Position numbers and translations under genes: made by a program | The notes under the pieces: model-generated | Database searches by the model: none | Told to the model about the DNA's origin: nothing | What the model saw: only the letters and a program-made list of their open reading frames with translations | Origin: Myrica gale | Lineage: Eukaryota; Streptophyta; Magnoliopsida; Fagales; Myricaceae | Assembly (NCBI GenBank): GCA_963930655.1 | Contig: OZ005605.1 | Location: forward strand, 1,433,501-1,497,500 | Direction of reading: 5' to 3' | Length of the DNA: 64,000 bases | Shown: one piece after another, positions 1 to 9,699 of the stretch | Position numbering within the stretch: the stretch's first letter is position 1 | How the letters are laid out: the number at the start of each line of letters is the position of its first letter

Positions 1-99
1 TTCTTCCAGGGGAGCTTCAAAAGCCCTATGCCCTGACCTCTGCAGGTTTCTCCAGACCGAAATGTGCTCTGGCACCGGTTTGCCCATATACCCACCTTC

Positions 100-288
100 T
101 CATTTGATATTCAATGCTCTCAGGTGTTTCTTCTTCAGCCGGTCGCGGTTCTTGACGAACAGGTCGATAAGGGAGGTGGGGAAGCCGGTCTCGACCACGA
201 GCGAGCCGCCACACTTGGGAGGGGACTGGAGATCGGCCACGATGCGGGAAATTCGCGTCCCCTTATGCTTCTTCCATGGAAGCAGCAT
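100..288 (-). pseudogene. possible fragment of a small uncharacterised plant protein
   Basis: A minus-strand reading frame of 62 codons begins with ATG at 288 and ends with TGA at 100. It contains the stretch VVETGFPTSLIDLFVKNRDR, which I associate from memory with a small plant protein family of unknown function; I cannot name it with certainty. The base composition is clearly more GC-rich than the flanks, as expected of coding DNA. A Mutator-like terminus lies a few hundred bases away (about 605-800), so this may be a host fragment carried inside a transposon rather than a resident gene. It could also be the first exon of a real gene cut by the window edge. Confidence 0.3.
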
Positions 289-604
289 GATCTTCTACAA
301 CAAGGGCTGCGTGATTTGGTTGGGAAATCGAAAAATAATTAAGGAAGTCGATCTCAGAGAAACATGAATTGCATGAGGAAATGCTCAGATATTTCCTATA
401 TATCCAAACAGGGTAGTGTACCCGGAGTAGAGGAGAAATGGAAAGGAAGTTAAAGAATCTTTCTACATTGCTTCGTTGGTTATTGCCTATTAATTTTCGA
501 ATTGGTAAATCGAACCCTAGGAAACTTGAGAGAAAGTGGGTCTGAAAATTTAAGAAACAGTAAAAAGGGTATTACAGAGAAAGTAGTGGAGATGTGGGTC
601 TGCG

Positions 605-800
605 CGTGAGCTGAAAAAAAATTTATTTGTCAATTTTCTGACATGTTCTCCGTCAGTCACGTAGCCAAAATCCGTTATCTTATTTGACGGAAGACTAATG
701 TGAGAAACTCCAAACTCCAAGGATCTCTGCAGGAGAAAAATTACCCTAGGGACCAATATGAGAATTCGTCATAGCCAGGGACTCGTAGAGTAATTTACCC
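605..800. mobile_element. terminus of a Mutator-like (MULE) transposon, other end not in window
   Basis: This stretch ends in the bases GAGTAATTTACCC and matches, block by block, the right terminal inverted repeat of the Pack-MULE at 25666-27061. Shared blocks include GTTCTCCGTCAGT, GACGGA followed by AGACTAAT or GGACTAAT, GGAGAAA, and AGGGAC(C/T)AAT. The outer end is at 800 and the next nine bases (801-809, TTTGGATTA) would be the target-site duplication. The matching left end was not found downstream and probably lies before base 1. Confidence 0.6.
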
Positions 801-1190
801 TTTGGATTATTTTCTGCTGTTTTCTGGATCATTAAAAGAGAGCAGGAAATCAATGGTAATGTAAGATGCTCTGTTTCAAGTGCCTCGGTCATTTTAAAAC
901 CTGTCCCTTGCCCGCGCGCGAAGTGTTCTATTTATAATGATTTGTAACGGACCCTCTTGATCCAACCTAGGATATGTTGCTAGGAGAGGGAAGAAATCTG
1001 ATGGAGAGATATAAGGTCGATTGCGCAGAATGAATGCTCTGTTATGGTACAAAAACAGGACGCACCAGATTTCAGTTGCTCTGCTATACACTTCAAATGA
1101 TTTAGACACTAAGCTACCAAAAGCTGCGCATGATTGATGTGTTGGTATGAGGTAAACAAGTCGATCCGTGGACCGTGTGGGCTTCTCTTG
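801..1190. other. 3' flank of the TBL gene, no gene seen
   Basis: No supported coding region. It should contain the 3' untranslated region of the minus-strand gene that ends at 1191. Confidence 0.5.
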
Positions 1191-3156
1191 CTACAAATGT
1201 GCCAAAAAGATTTGATTCCATGTATCTGGGACTCCTGGCAAACACCAGTGTATGCAATCAGCATGGTGCAGAGGGTCAGCTTTCTGCTCATCGGTTAACA
1301 GTTTACCACCAGTCTCTGTATAAACCGATGTGTGAGCATCAATTCGGTACTCTGAGATTTGTGTTATGTTGATGAATGTAACTGGCACTTTCATTTTCTT
1401 CACTACACTGGATACCACACTCATCATTCCTCTGTCGGAACCAGTTCCCCAGTGCTTCTTTTTCATTACTGGCTTTGTCTCGTTGAAACATTTAATACCA
1501 TTTGTGTTGTTCCAGTCTTTGCTTCTGCAGAGAACAGATCCCAAGTGTTAATACGATCATTAGCGAAAAGTCCGTTAGATGTATTATATATGCTGCTGAC
1601 TGCTGGATGAGAAACAGAAATTGAATAATCATTTTTTATACGGAAATACGTTCCCGAAGCGCACAGTACGTCGATGCAGCTGGGAGATGCAAGTGAGCAA
1701 AAGGGACGCATTAATGATAAAAGCTTGAATGATATACTTTGGGAGAGGAAGGAGGAGGGAAACCTCGTGTGCGTGGGGGACATCGTAGTGAAGAAAACTC
1801 GGGTCTTGTTGGGATTTACGGTTGAGTCGACCCAGTTGGCCCACGTCTTCAAACCGATTCTGTAAGCAACCGGTGTATCCAACACTTCATACCCTTCTTC
1901 CCCATTTGCAAAGGACCCCCATCTGCGTTCAATTAGACACTTCTCAAGTCATTGAGTTCAAAATATGAATGCTGAAAATTGAAAGAAAATAGGATCCAAG
2001 ATAACTCACAGTGTTTTCAGCGTAAGACCACTCATCCACCAAACGTAAGTATTGAACACAAGGATATCCACTCCTAACCAGTTTTTGGCATGCTTTGAAA
2101 CGGAGTCCACTTTTAATATTCTCTGTTTTGGATCTCCTATAATATGGAGATCGGAATTTGACTCGACAAGAAATGGAGCCCAGTAGAATTCAATGGTAGC
2201 GTTATATTCCTGGAGGATCAGTGAAGAATTAGCCTTTGTTTGAAACCTACTTTTTTGAGGAATTCTTTCTAACAATTAAGTAATTATCTGTACCTCGGCT
2301 TTGAAGACTGAAAGAGAACGGCCCCGTCGCATGGACTTCTTGTCATTGGGTATGATGGATTCGACCATGCAGACCAATGATTGCCATTGACCTCGCTGTA
2401 GTGAATCTCCAACAAACAGTAGCCTCTTCCCTCGCAATTTCTTGAGAGCGACTTGTGGATTAAACCTACATATTAAGTTGTCAGAAAAAGTTGTTAGATA
2501 AACAGAGTTTGCCTATGTACGTGCATGTGTGCGTGTTTTTCTCTAGGATGTTATGCATTTTGCAGGCGTTGTTTTTTGATGCCGGATAAACTTGTATGCT
2601 GCTCGAATATTGAACTGTTGAGCTTATCAACCTAGGCAAGGTGCAATCTTCTGGCTGCCATTCCCAGTGACGGTAGTCGGAATCTGGCCGTCCGTTCTTG
2701 ACGCAAGAAACTTGCCTATCTAGATATGGGCAGCTTCTGTCCGAGTACAAGGGCTTAATTGAACGGTTAAACACCCACTTCCCGTTAGCAACATTGCATT
2801 CCTCTGGATCAAACTCGAACCTATCATCGACAATGGAGTCTTCCACATTGTTCTCTGCAGTTTTATCATCTGTGGGAAAACGACGTTACAGCATTAGAGC
2901 CAACAGTGGAAGGGGAAATCACACATCAAGAATTAGAAACCCTCTTGTGGATGGATCACTTACTAGATTTTCTGGCAGCATTTTTCCTGGAGCAGGATTT
3001 AAGCTTGAAAATGGATCTGGGAGAGAGAAAAGTGATTGTTTCTGTGTAGATGAGAGCGATGAATGCAAGAGCACAGAGTGTGGCGATAATTACGGGAAGA
3101 GGTGGCCTTCCTCTGGGAACTTTCATGGGGCCTGAAGTAGAAGATGGTAGACTCAT
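1191..3156 (-). CDS. TBL: TBL-family (PMR5/DUF231) polysaccharide O-acetyltransferase, ESK1/TBL29-like clade
   Basis: Six exons, all with GT-AG borders and consistent phase: 3156-2964, 2869-2632, 2465-2294, 2209-2010, 1922-1764 and 1524-1191, giving 431 residues. The product has a short N-terminal membrane anchor (PVIIATLCALAFIALIYTE, about residues 21-39), typical of a type II Golgi protein. The PMR5N region follows, with the CNVANGKWVFNRS and SCPYLDRQVSCVKNGRPD motifs. The family GDSL motif (VGDSLQRGQWQS) is near residue 163. The C-terminal DCIHWCLPGVPDTWN supplies the DxxH motif at about 410-413, so both halves of the catalytic triad are present. Close similarity to the ESK1/TBL3/TBL28 group points to acetylation of xylan or a related wall polymer; exact substrate is inference. 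Upstream in-frame TTG at 3195 was rejected in favour of ATG 3156. Confidence 0.9.
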
Positions 3157-4512
3157 TGGAGGAGAGAGAAATAAGGGGCGTAAACTAAAAAGCAACGGAA
3201 TGATGAGGACTTTGAGAGTAGTTTCTGGGGGATATTTTAAGGGTTTTTGAGTAGAAGTAAAGTTAAAGCTATATATGTATTGTTGGATTCTTGGACCACT
3301 TACTTTTTAAATGGTTTAATGGAGGGTTGAGAGGCTAACATCTTGGGCACCTCATATTGGAATCTTACAGGTCCAACCACTGTGCCATTGCTATTACGTA
3401 GACCTATTGGCATTAAAATTAGGTGGGAATAGTTGCTTCATTTCAAGAAAGTATGTCGAGGGAATCTCTCTCTCCCTCTCTCTGTGAACGATTTCTTTTT
3501 TTTTCTGAGCCTCTCTGAATGACTTCAAATCACAGACACGGATACATTATGAAATACCAAATGTTTCTAATAATGGTTGTTGGTAGAGACTCGTCATGTC
3601 CTTGGGAGATTCACGGTCACTGTGAAAAGGCCTATGGTCTAATCACTGAATAGGATAGATCCGGCAGGATTATAGCGTCTGGATAATGGAGAAGCAGATT
3701 GCAGAGCATCAGCAATTGGAGTTAGGTAACACCGACCGAGCACTCTGAACAGACGCACTCTGAACAGGCAGCTGATGCAATGTTGAATGTCATAATATTG
3801 AAGTAATTTTTTTTCATCAATTGATTATAGTCGGATAAGTGGCATTAGAATTAAATAATCATGTGGTCACGGGAGCCTCACAGTGAGGAAGAGATTATTA
3901 GAGTTTCACAATGTTGCTCTCAACAAGTGCTCTTAAAACATATACATTCAATGCAATAATAGAATGTTGTTAAAGATTAGAGTGACGTTCTCTTACATTA
4001 ATTAGTTTTGAAATAAATGACGGCTCTACTGATAAATATAGGCTGGTCTTTGTTTTTTTTTACATGATTAGTATAAGCTGCTTAACTTGAAGTTGGCTTC
4101 AATTGTCTCAATTATGAAGTGTCCAACTAAATATGAAGGACTAGCACGCTGTCCTCCTCTGTTGATGCTAATCAAATAAATTCCACTGGGTCATGTCTAG
4201 AAAATCATCGTAATTATTCCATCAACTGCTCATCATTAAAATGCCTTTTGTGGGCTTTTAAGGAGTCATCTCTATGACAGAAGATCATGGCAGCAAATAA
4301 TGTGGGGACAGAATTGTTGCAGTGGCAAATGGCAATGTATGCGTTGTGGAGTAGGTACAATTTGAAGAAATCGTTGCTTACAGATCAAACGGAAATCCAC
4401 AGATCTTTTTAATGTGGCCGCGTGTTTCAGATGTGAAATGACTTGATATGGACATGACAACCTACATATGTCTGTTGATTGTCCTAACCACTACAAAACC
4501 GAACATATATGT
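3157..4512. other. intergenic, no gene seen
   Basis: AT-rich upstream flank of the TBL gene. I find no coding region. There is a pyrimidine-rich (TC)n patch near 3465-3483. Confidence 0.5.
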
Positions 4513-4521
4513 ATGTTTTTT

Positions 4522-4714
4522 GAGAAACGACTGGGGTTCGCCCCCAGTTCGTCTCGCGTTCGCCTACCGAATATAATATTGCTATTTTTAATTGTTGGTG
4601 GGTCCCTCTCAGTGTGTTTGCATTTTAATGGGACCCACAAACAGTAAAAAATAATAATATTATATTAGATAGGCGAACGTGAGGCGAACGGGGGGCGAAC
4701 CCCAATCACTGCTC
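4522..4714. mobile_element. Mutator-type MITE (foldback) with 9-bp target-site duplication
   Basis: A 193-bp hairpin element. The left arm begins GAGAAACGACTGGGGTTCGC and the reverse complement of the right arm begins GAGCAGTGATTGGGGTTCGC. The two arms stay complementary inward as far as GTGGGTCCC (left arm ends near 4606, right arm starts near 4630), so almost the whole element folds back. It is flanked by perfect 9-bp direct repeats, ATGTTTTTT at 4513-4521 and 4715-4723. A 9-bp duplication with G-starting long terminal repeats is the signature of Mutator-like elements. There is no coding capacity. Confidence 0.85.
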
Positions 4715-4724
4715 ATGTTTTTTG

Positions 4725-4920
4725 GGGTAAAAATTTTGTGTATTGGGGTTTGAAAAATATTATAAAGTAAATAAATGTTATGGGAGTTGGTGAAAAAGTG
4801 AAGAGAGAGAAGATTTTTAATAAATATTATAATAATAAAAAATTATGTCTTGAATTTTTTAGTAATAAACCTAAAATTTTGAGTCCAATTAATTGGGGCT
4901 CAAACATGCCCTAAAATTGG
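4725..4920 (-). repeat. dispersed AT-rich repeat, copy 1
   Basis: In reverse complement this matches 29545-29755 almost base for base. Shared marks are TTTGAGCCCCAATTAATTGG, AAAATTTTAGGTTTATTACT, ACTTTTTCACCAACTCCCAT and TTTACTTTATAATATTT. Shorter, more diverged relatives are at 48945-49085, 59945-60120 and 60530-60650. It looks like a non-autonomous element family, class undetermined. Confidence 0.7.
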
Positions 4921-5440
4921 CCAACATGAAGATACGTAATCAACAAGGCGAGCCGGATCAGGGTAGTTTTCCGATTCATGGATTTTTGTAAATTTAGAAA
5001 AAGAAGTTTTGTGTTATTTTTTATAGAAATTAAAAGTCAATAATTACGTAGAAAATTTTATTGAAGATTGAAATATTTCTGTACGGTGAAAATATTATGT
5101 TTAGATTGAGAAATATTTTTAAAATAAAAAATGTCAACGTGGCAGGTGGGCTAATTCTTCTTCTCTGTTGGTTTGGAAAACACCTAAACCAAAAAGAAAA
5201 ATAAGAAGAAAGGTTCCCGGAGCCTGTTGGGCCTAATTCTCAACGTATAACCCAACCCATAATCTCCGGGTCCTATTAAGCAAAGTGGGTTGGGTTATTA
5301 GCCCGTTCGGAACTTGGAAGTTCTCCTTCTCTCAACGAGGGAACAACCGCGGACCGATAACAGGAATAGGGGAGCAGGAAATATATGAATCCCATATGGT
5401 CGCCGAGGTTGCCTTGCTGACTTTCGTTCACTCTTTCTCA

Positions 5441-7303
5441 ATGGCCACAGTCAACCTCTCTTCAGTTCACACGCTCCCCTCTATTCGCTTCCGTTCTTCT
5501 CTCTCTGCCCAAAACTCCTACAACTACAACCTTTCACTCTATTCACCCCGGAAGTCTTCCCTTACTTTCCACTCCGTTTCTCTGAAATCCGACGGCGCTA
5601 CTAAACTTCGCGCCTTAACAGTCGCTCTCTCTCACAAGAACCTATCGGAGACGGAGCTGGCCCCTGTGCCCCCAGCAGCTGAGGACGTCTCGGGGAAATT
5701 GCCGTCCGATGCTGGCGTCTATGCCATTTACGACAAGAACGATGAGCTTCAGTTCATTGGTATATCGCGGAACATCGCGGCCAGCATTATTGTCCATCGT
5801 AAGTCCGTGCCAGATCTCTGCAACTCCGTCAAGGTAAGATGGTTTTTCTGGCCTTCTAAATTATTTGTCCTAATGCTTATCTGGTGAAAGTCGCATTTTG
5901 AAGTGGTGGCTGTGCGACTGTCCTACATTGGTCTTAAGTGTGAAATGCTCTAGTCCGTGTAGCAAGCTTGTGCCGGCCTGGATTTACATTAGCTACTTAC
6001 TTGCAAACTGTGGTTCTACTTTAATTCGAGAATTTTACCAATTGCTGCGAATTCCAAGGGTATGATATTTGGGAACGTTTTCTTGAATCTGATAAGCTGC
6101 AAAGAAATCATACACTAGGTGAAACTGAATTTTTCCTCTATGCAGTACTTCTCAAGCCAAAATTTGCGTTCTGGACGTTTCACAATATGTATAAGGCTGA
6201 TTAAGAATTAAATACTCTTTTAGTCCAAGTTTGATGATATGTCCATGACGAGAACCCAGCACTTTCCACACTATCATAATCTGATTGGTTGAACCTTCTG
6301 TGACCAAGCTTGAGTAATATACTTTCTGCTGGAATGATGCCTAGGCTCTGCTGAGGCATCATGTAGTTGTAGTGACCCAGCTGAACGTTATAATACTTGC
6401 GTTTGATCATGTGCCCCGCAAATATCTGCTCACTTTGCAAAATTCACATGTACTGAGGCGTTTTTTTTTTTGTACTAAGGCATATTTGACCCTAGCATTT
6501 TCACCATTTATCAAGATATCAGCTATCTACAGAATCCTGGAACTTAAATAACACTAATAGGCTGTTAGATATCATATCTATTCACTGGCTTTGATTGTGA
6601 CAATTTTTCTTCTCTTTATGAGACAGGAAGATACACCTTAAAGCGAATGTGATGAGATCAACCTTTTTAGTGAAGATTGCTGCTAATGTTTAATTATTTG
6701 TTAAAATATGGTGTGCTAATAAGGTCCACATTCGTGGACAGTGAATAAGAGAGTGGTAAATTTGTGTATCAGTGACTTACGGATGATTCTGTATCGTAGG
6801 TCGGGGTAGTAGATGAGCCTGATAGAACAGCTCTTACCCAAGCATGGAAATCATGGATGGAAGAACACATAAAAGCCACGGGAAAGGTCCCACCAGGTAA
6901 TGAATCAGGAAACACCACCTGGGTCCGGCAGCCTCCAGGGAAGAAGCCTGATCTTCGGCTGACGCCTGGCCGTCATGTCCAACTGACCGTTCCACTGGAG
7001 GAACTCATTGATCAGTTGGTAAAGGAAAACAAGGTGGTGGCCTTTATCAAGGGTTCAAGGAGTGCACCACAGTGTGGATTCTCGCAGAGGGTGGTCGGTA
7101 TCCTTGAAAGCGAGAGCTTGGACTATGAAAGTGTTGATGTGCTTGATGAAGAGTATAATTACGGATTGAGGGAGACACTGAAGAAATATAGCAACTGGCC
7201 CACATTCCCACAGATCTTTGTAAATGGTAAATTGTTTGGTGGTTGTGATATTCTGACTTCCATGTATGAAAAGGGTGAACTTACTAGGTTGTTCAAAAAG
7301 TGA
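5441..7303 (+). CDS. GRXS16: monothiol glutaredoxin S16, chloroplastic (GIY-YIG plus CGFS-type Grx)
   Basis: Two exons, 5441-5833 and 6800-7303, joined in phase 0, give 298 residues; Arabidopsis GRXS16 is about this size. The first roughly 60 residues are Ser/Thr-rich with few acidic residues, a plausible plastid transit peptide. Next is the GIY-YIG-like endonuclease domain ([20 protein letters not shown]), interrupted by the intron. The C-terminal glutaredoxin domain carries the monothiol active site CGFS (about residue 223), the [11 protein letters not shown] motif with the cis-proline TFPQ, and GGCDI for glutathione binding. Family knowledge: CGFS glutaredoxins take part in Fe-S cluster transfer, and GRXS16 couples this to a redox-regulated nuclease domain. 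The ATG at 5441 was chosen because an upstream in-frame GTG extension is not conserved-looking. Confidence 0.95.
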
Positions 7304-7904
7304 TTGCCCAAATTTCTCAGCAATTGATCTCGTCAGCAGGATGGTGTAGGAGATCAGGGACGAGAGAAAGGAACTATTCATGTGACAAGAGGAAGGAAAT
7401 ATATGTATGTGGTAACTGGTAATTGAGGACAATGCATAGTTACCAGTACCAAGCAGTTTGGTGGATCTTAGGCACAAACGCTAAAGCTGTATCGATTTAC
7501 CAAAATATAGAGAGCATTGATGAATTGCTCGTTTTTGTTTGTTCCTCTTTGTTCTTCTCTTACATTTTTCTTGTCTGCGAAATACTGTTGCTCTGAGCGT
7601 AAAATTTAGCTTCCCTTTTTCTCTGAACTCGAAGGGAATTGATCATTGAGGCAGGCTCATGCCAAAGCTCGAATGTCAGACCCCAAATTTATCATTAGGG
7701 GGATGATAATATATATTTTGTGGGCGTAAGTACTGATAATATTTCGATTGCCTTAAGTTGGCAATCGTGAATGCTCGTCAGCAAAGTGATCGGATCTTAA
7801 CTGTACAGGGACACAGGTTGAGTCGTGGTTTCCTCTACTCTTCATAGTTCATATGGTGAGTTTGTTTTGCATCAAAATGATTTGAACAAAATATTTTCAT
7901 AAAA
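7304..7904. other. 3' flank of GRXS16 and intergenic
   Basis: Presumed 3' untranslated region of the glutaredoxin gene followed by AT-rich DNA. No other gene is supported. Confidence 0.5.
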
Positions 7905-8115
7905 GGTTGTGTTTGTTTGCATGGAAAACAAGAAAAAATAAATAAGCGCATGTTAGTATGACTAAAATTTTTAGAATTTGAATCTAACTTTCTAAATTTA
8001 TACTTCTAACATTACTCCTACATGCATACCAATACATCTCAATATTATATTTTTTACGCACATCAATTATACTCAACAACTTTTACACGTATGCCAATAA
8101 AGCTCAAACATCACA
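7905..8115. repeat. AT-rich dispersed element, copy related to 58225-58390
   Basis: Shares AAAATTTTTAGAATTT, TAACATTACTCCTACATGC-like text, ACCAATACA and TTATATTTTTTAC(G)CACAT with 58225-58390 in the same orientation. A weaker relative is the inverted-repeat element at about 59128-59310. Probably a MITE family; ends not defined. Confidence 0.5.
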
Positions 8116-9699
8116 GTTTTTCAGATAAAGTTGATATAATTTTTTTATAATTAAATTTTATTGGGGTTTGTGAAAAAATATAGAAAGAATGAGTTGAGAT
8201 GGATTTTAAGATTTCGAAAAAGTATTTTCAGATTTTATTATTTAGTCGAGAAAGTTTTGAAAATTCTGAATTGGTGTTGATAAACATCATCTAGAGTAAT
8301 ATAATAATATTGTTGTCCAAATACTGGCTTCTCATTGTGGCATCGTCAAAAAAAAAAAAAAGCCCAAGATGTTGGTTGACTCCATGCGTAAAAGTTAAAG
8401 CTTCAGATCTTCAAATTCTTCGGGATTCCCTGGAAGCAAACGTTTCCAGCTAAAGCATTTAACACCACTACAAGCCAATTTGCTATTATCCCTTAGAAGC
8501 AACACGTTATTCCTTTCATATACCAATCGTAGCTTCTTCCAAATATTTTGCTTAATAGCTTACAAGAAATAAAATGCTGAAGTGGTCATCTAAATAGAAA
8601 AAAAAATATATAAATGTGAGTAGACAATTCTCATATTAAAGTAGCTCGTGAAATATTAATATGTAAATACAATGATTTTCGATGAATAACGTATGTATTT
8701 AGACAGTAAATTTCTACGTAACTAGCACGTTTTTAATAATAACAGACTTTCACGTACACGTATTTTAATAATAACAGACTTTCACGTATGTATTGGCACT
8801 ACCTTTGATCTAAGTGAGACATCCTGCTATAATGCATGAGATGACACTCATGAATAGTTTACTATTGAAAAGAAACACGTAGAAGTTCGGTATTATTTAA
8901 GACTTGTTCTCACCAACCACGTAAGAGTTTGATGTCTAAATACAGATTAAAAAGGGCTTTAAAAAGAAAAATATCATAATAACGGATTTGAGATTTCTAA
9001 ACACTATAGGGATGAATAGAGTTTTTTTTAGCAACAACAGAATTCGTTGGTGATATCAGTGCACTTAAATTGGAATATAACTACGTAATCTGACCTTTCC
9101 ATCCATACTCAATATTATCAATTATATAATCAATATTCTCTTTAATTTGGTATGTAGGAGTAGGTTTTATAATATTTAATAATGTCCTTATTAATTATCC
9201 GTATAAATTTAATAAGCATTTATCCATTTTTTTATTTTAAAATCTAATTCTAATAGAAATAAATTTCTTTTTGTAATTTGAAAATCCGGATAGAGAGAAA
9301 ATCTTGATCCAATACTCCTTTATTAATCTCTGTCGAGCTCACGAAATATCTGCCGACACATATGAAGTGGACGTTTCCCCGGCTTATTTGCACACCCAAA
9401 AAAAAAAAAAAACCACCCCTCCGCTCATTGCTTAAAGGAAAGATTATTGGCATACGATTGGCAGCTTAAATGCCTTGATCGAAATAATTATCCAAAATCT
9501 CTCGGTAATTTAACGTCATTGCCTCAAAATAATGCACTGAAAAAGTCTCAAAGCGCTTGTTATCCGTGGGAGCAGACGAATCGTTTTGACCAACTTTAAT
9601 TTATTCGCCTTCCTCCATAGATCACCCTATCAGTTATCGAATTCAAGTTTTCCATTTTCTTTTTCTTTGATTTTTGAGAAACAACGGTTTTTCGAAAAA
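8116..9699. other. intergenic, AT-rich, short tandem repeat inside
   Basis: No gene is seen. A 26-bp unit starting TTTTAATAATAACAGACTTT occurs twice, at 8731-8756 and 8763-8788. An oligo-A run of 13 is near 8348-8360. The right end should hold the promoter and 5' leader of the SAC8 gene. Confidence 0.5.

Noticed and set aside
3157..3195. Longer N-terminus for the TBL gene
   Set aside because: The upstream extension begins at TTG, not ATG; ATG 3156 gives a normal family length and places the membrane anchor correctly.
5285..5440. Longer N-terminus for GRXS16
   Set aside because: The upstream frame starts at GTG and does not look like a transit peptide.
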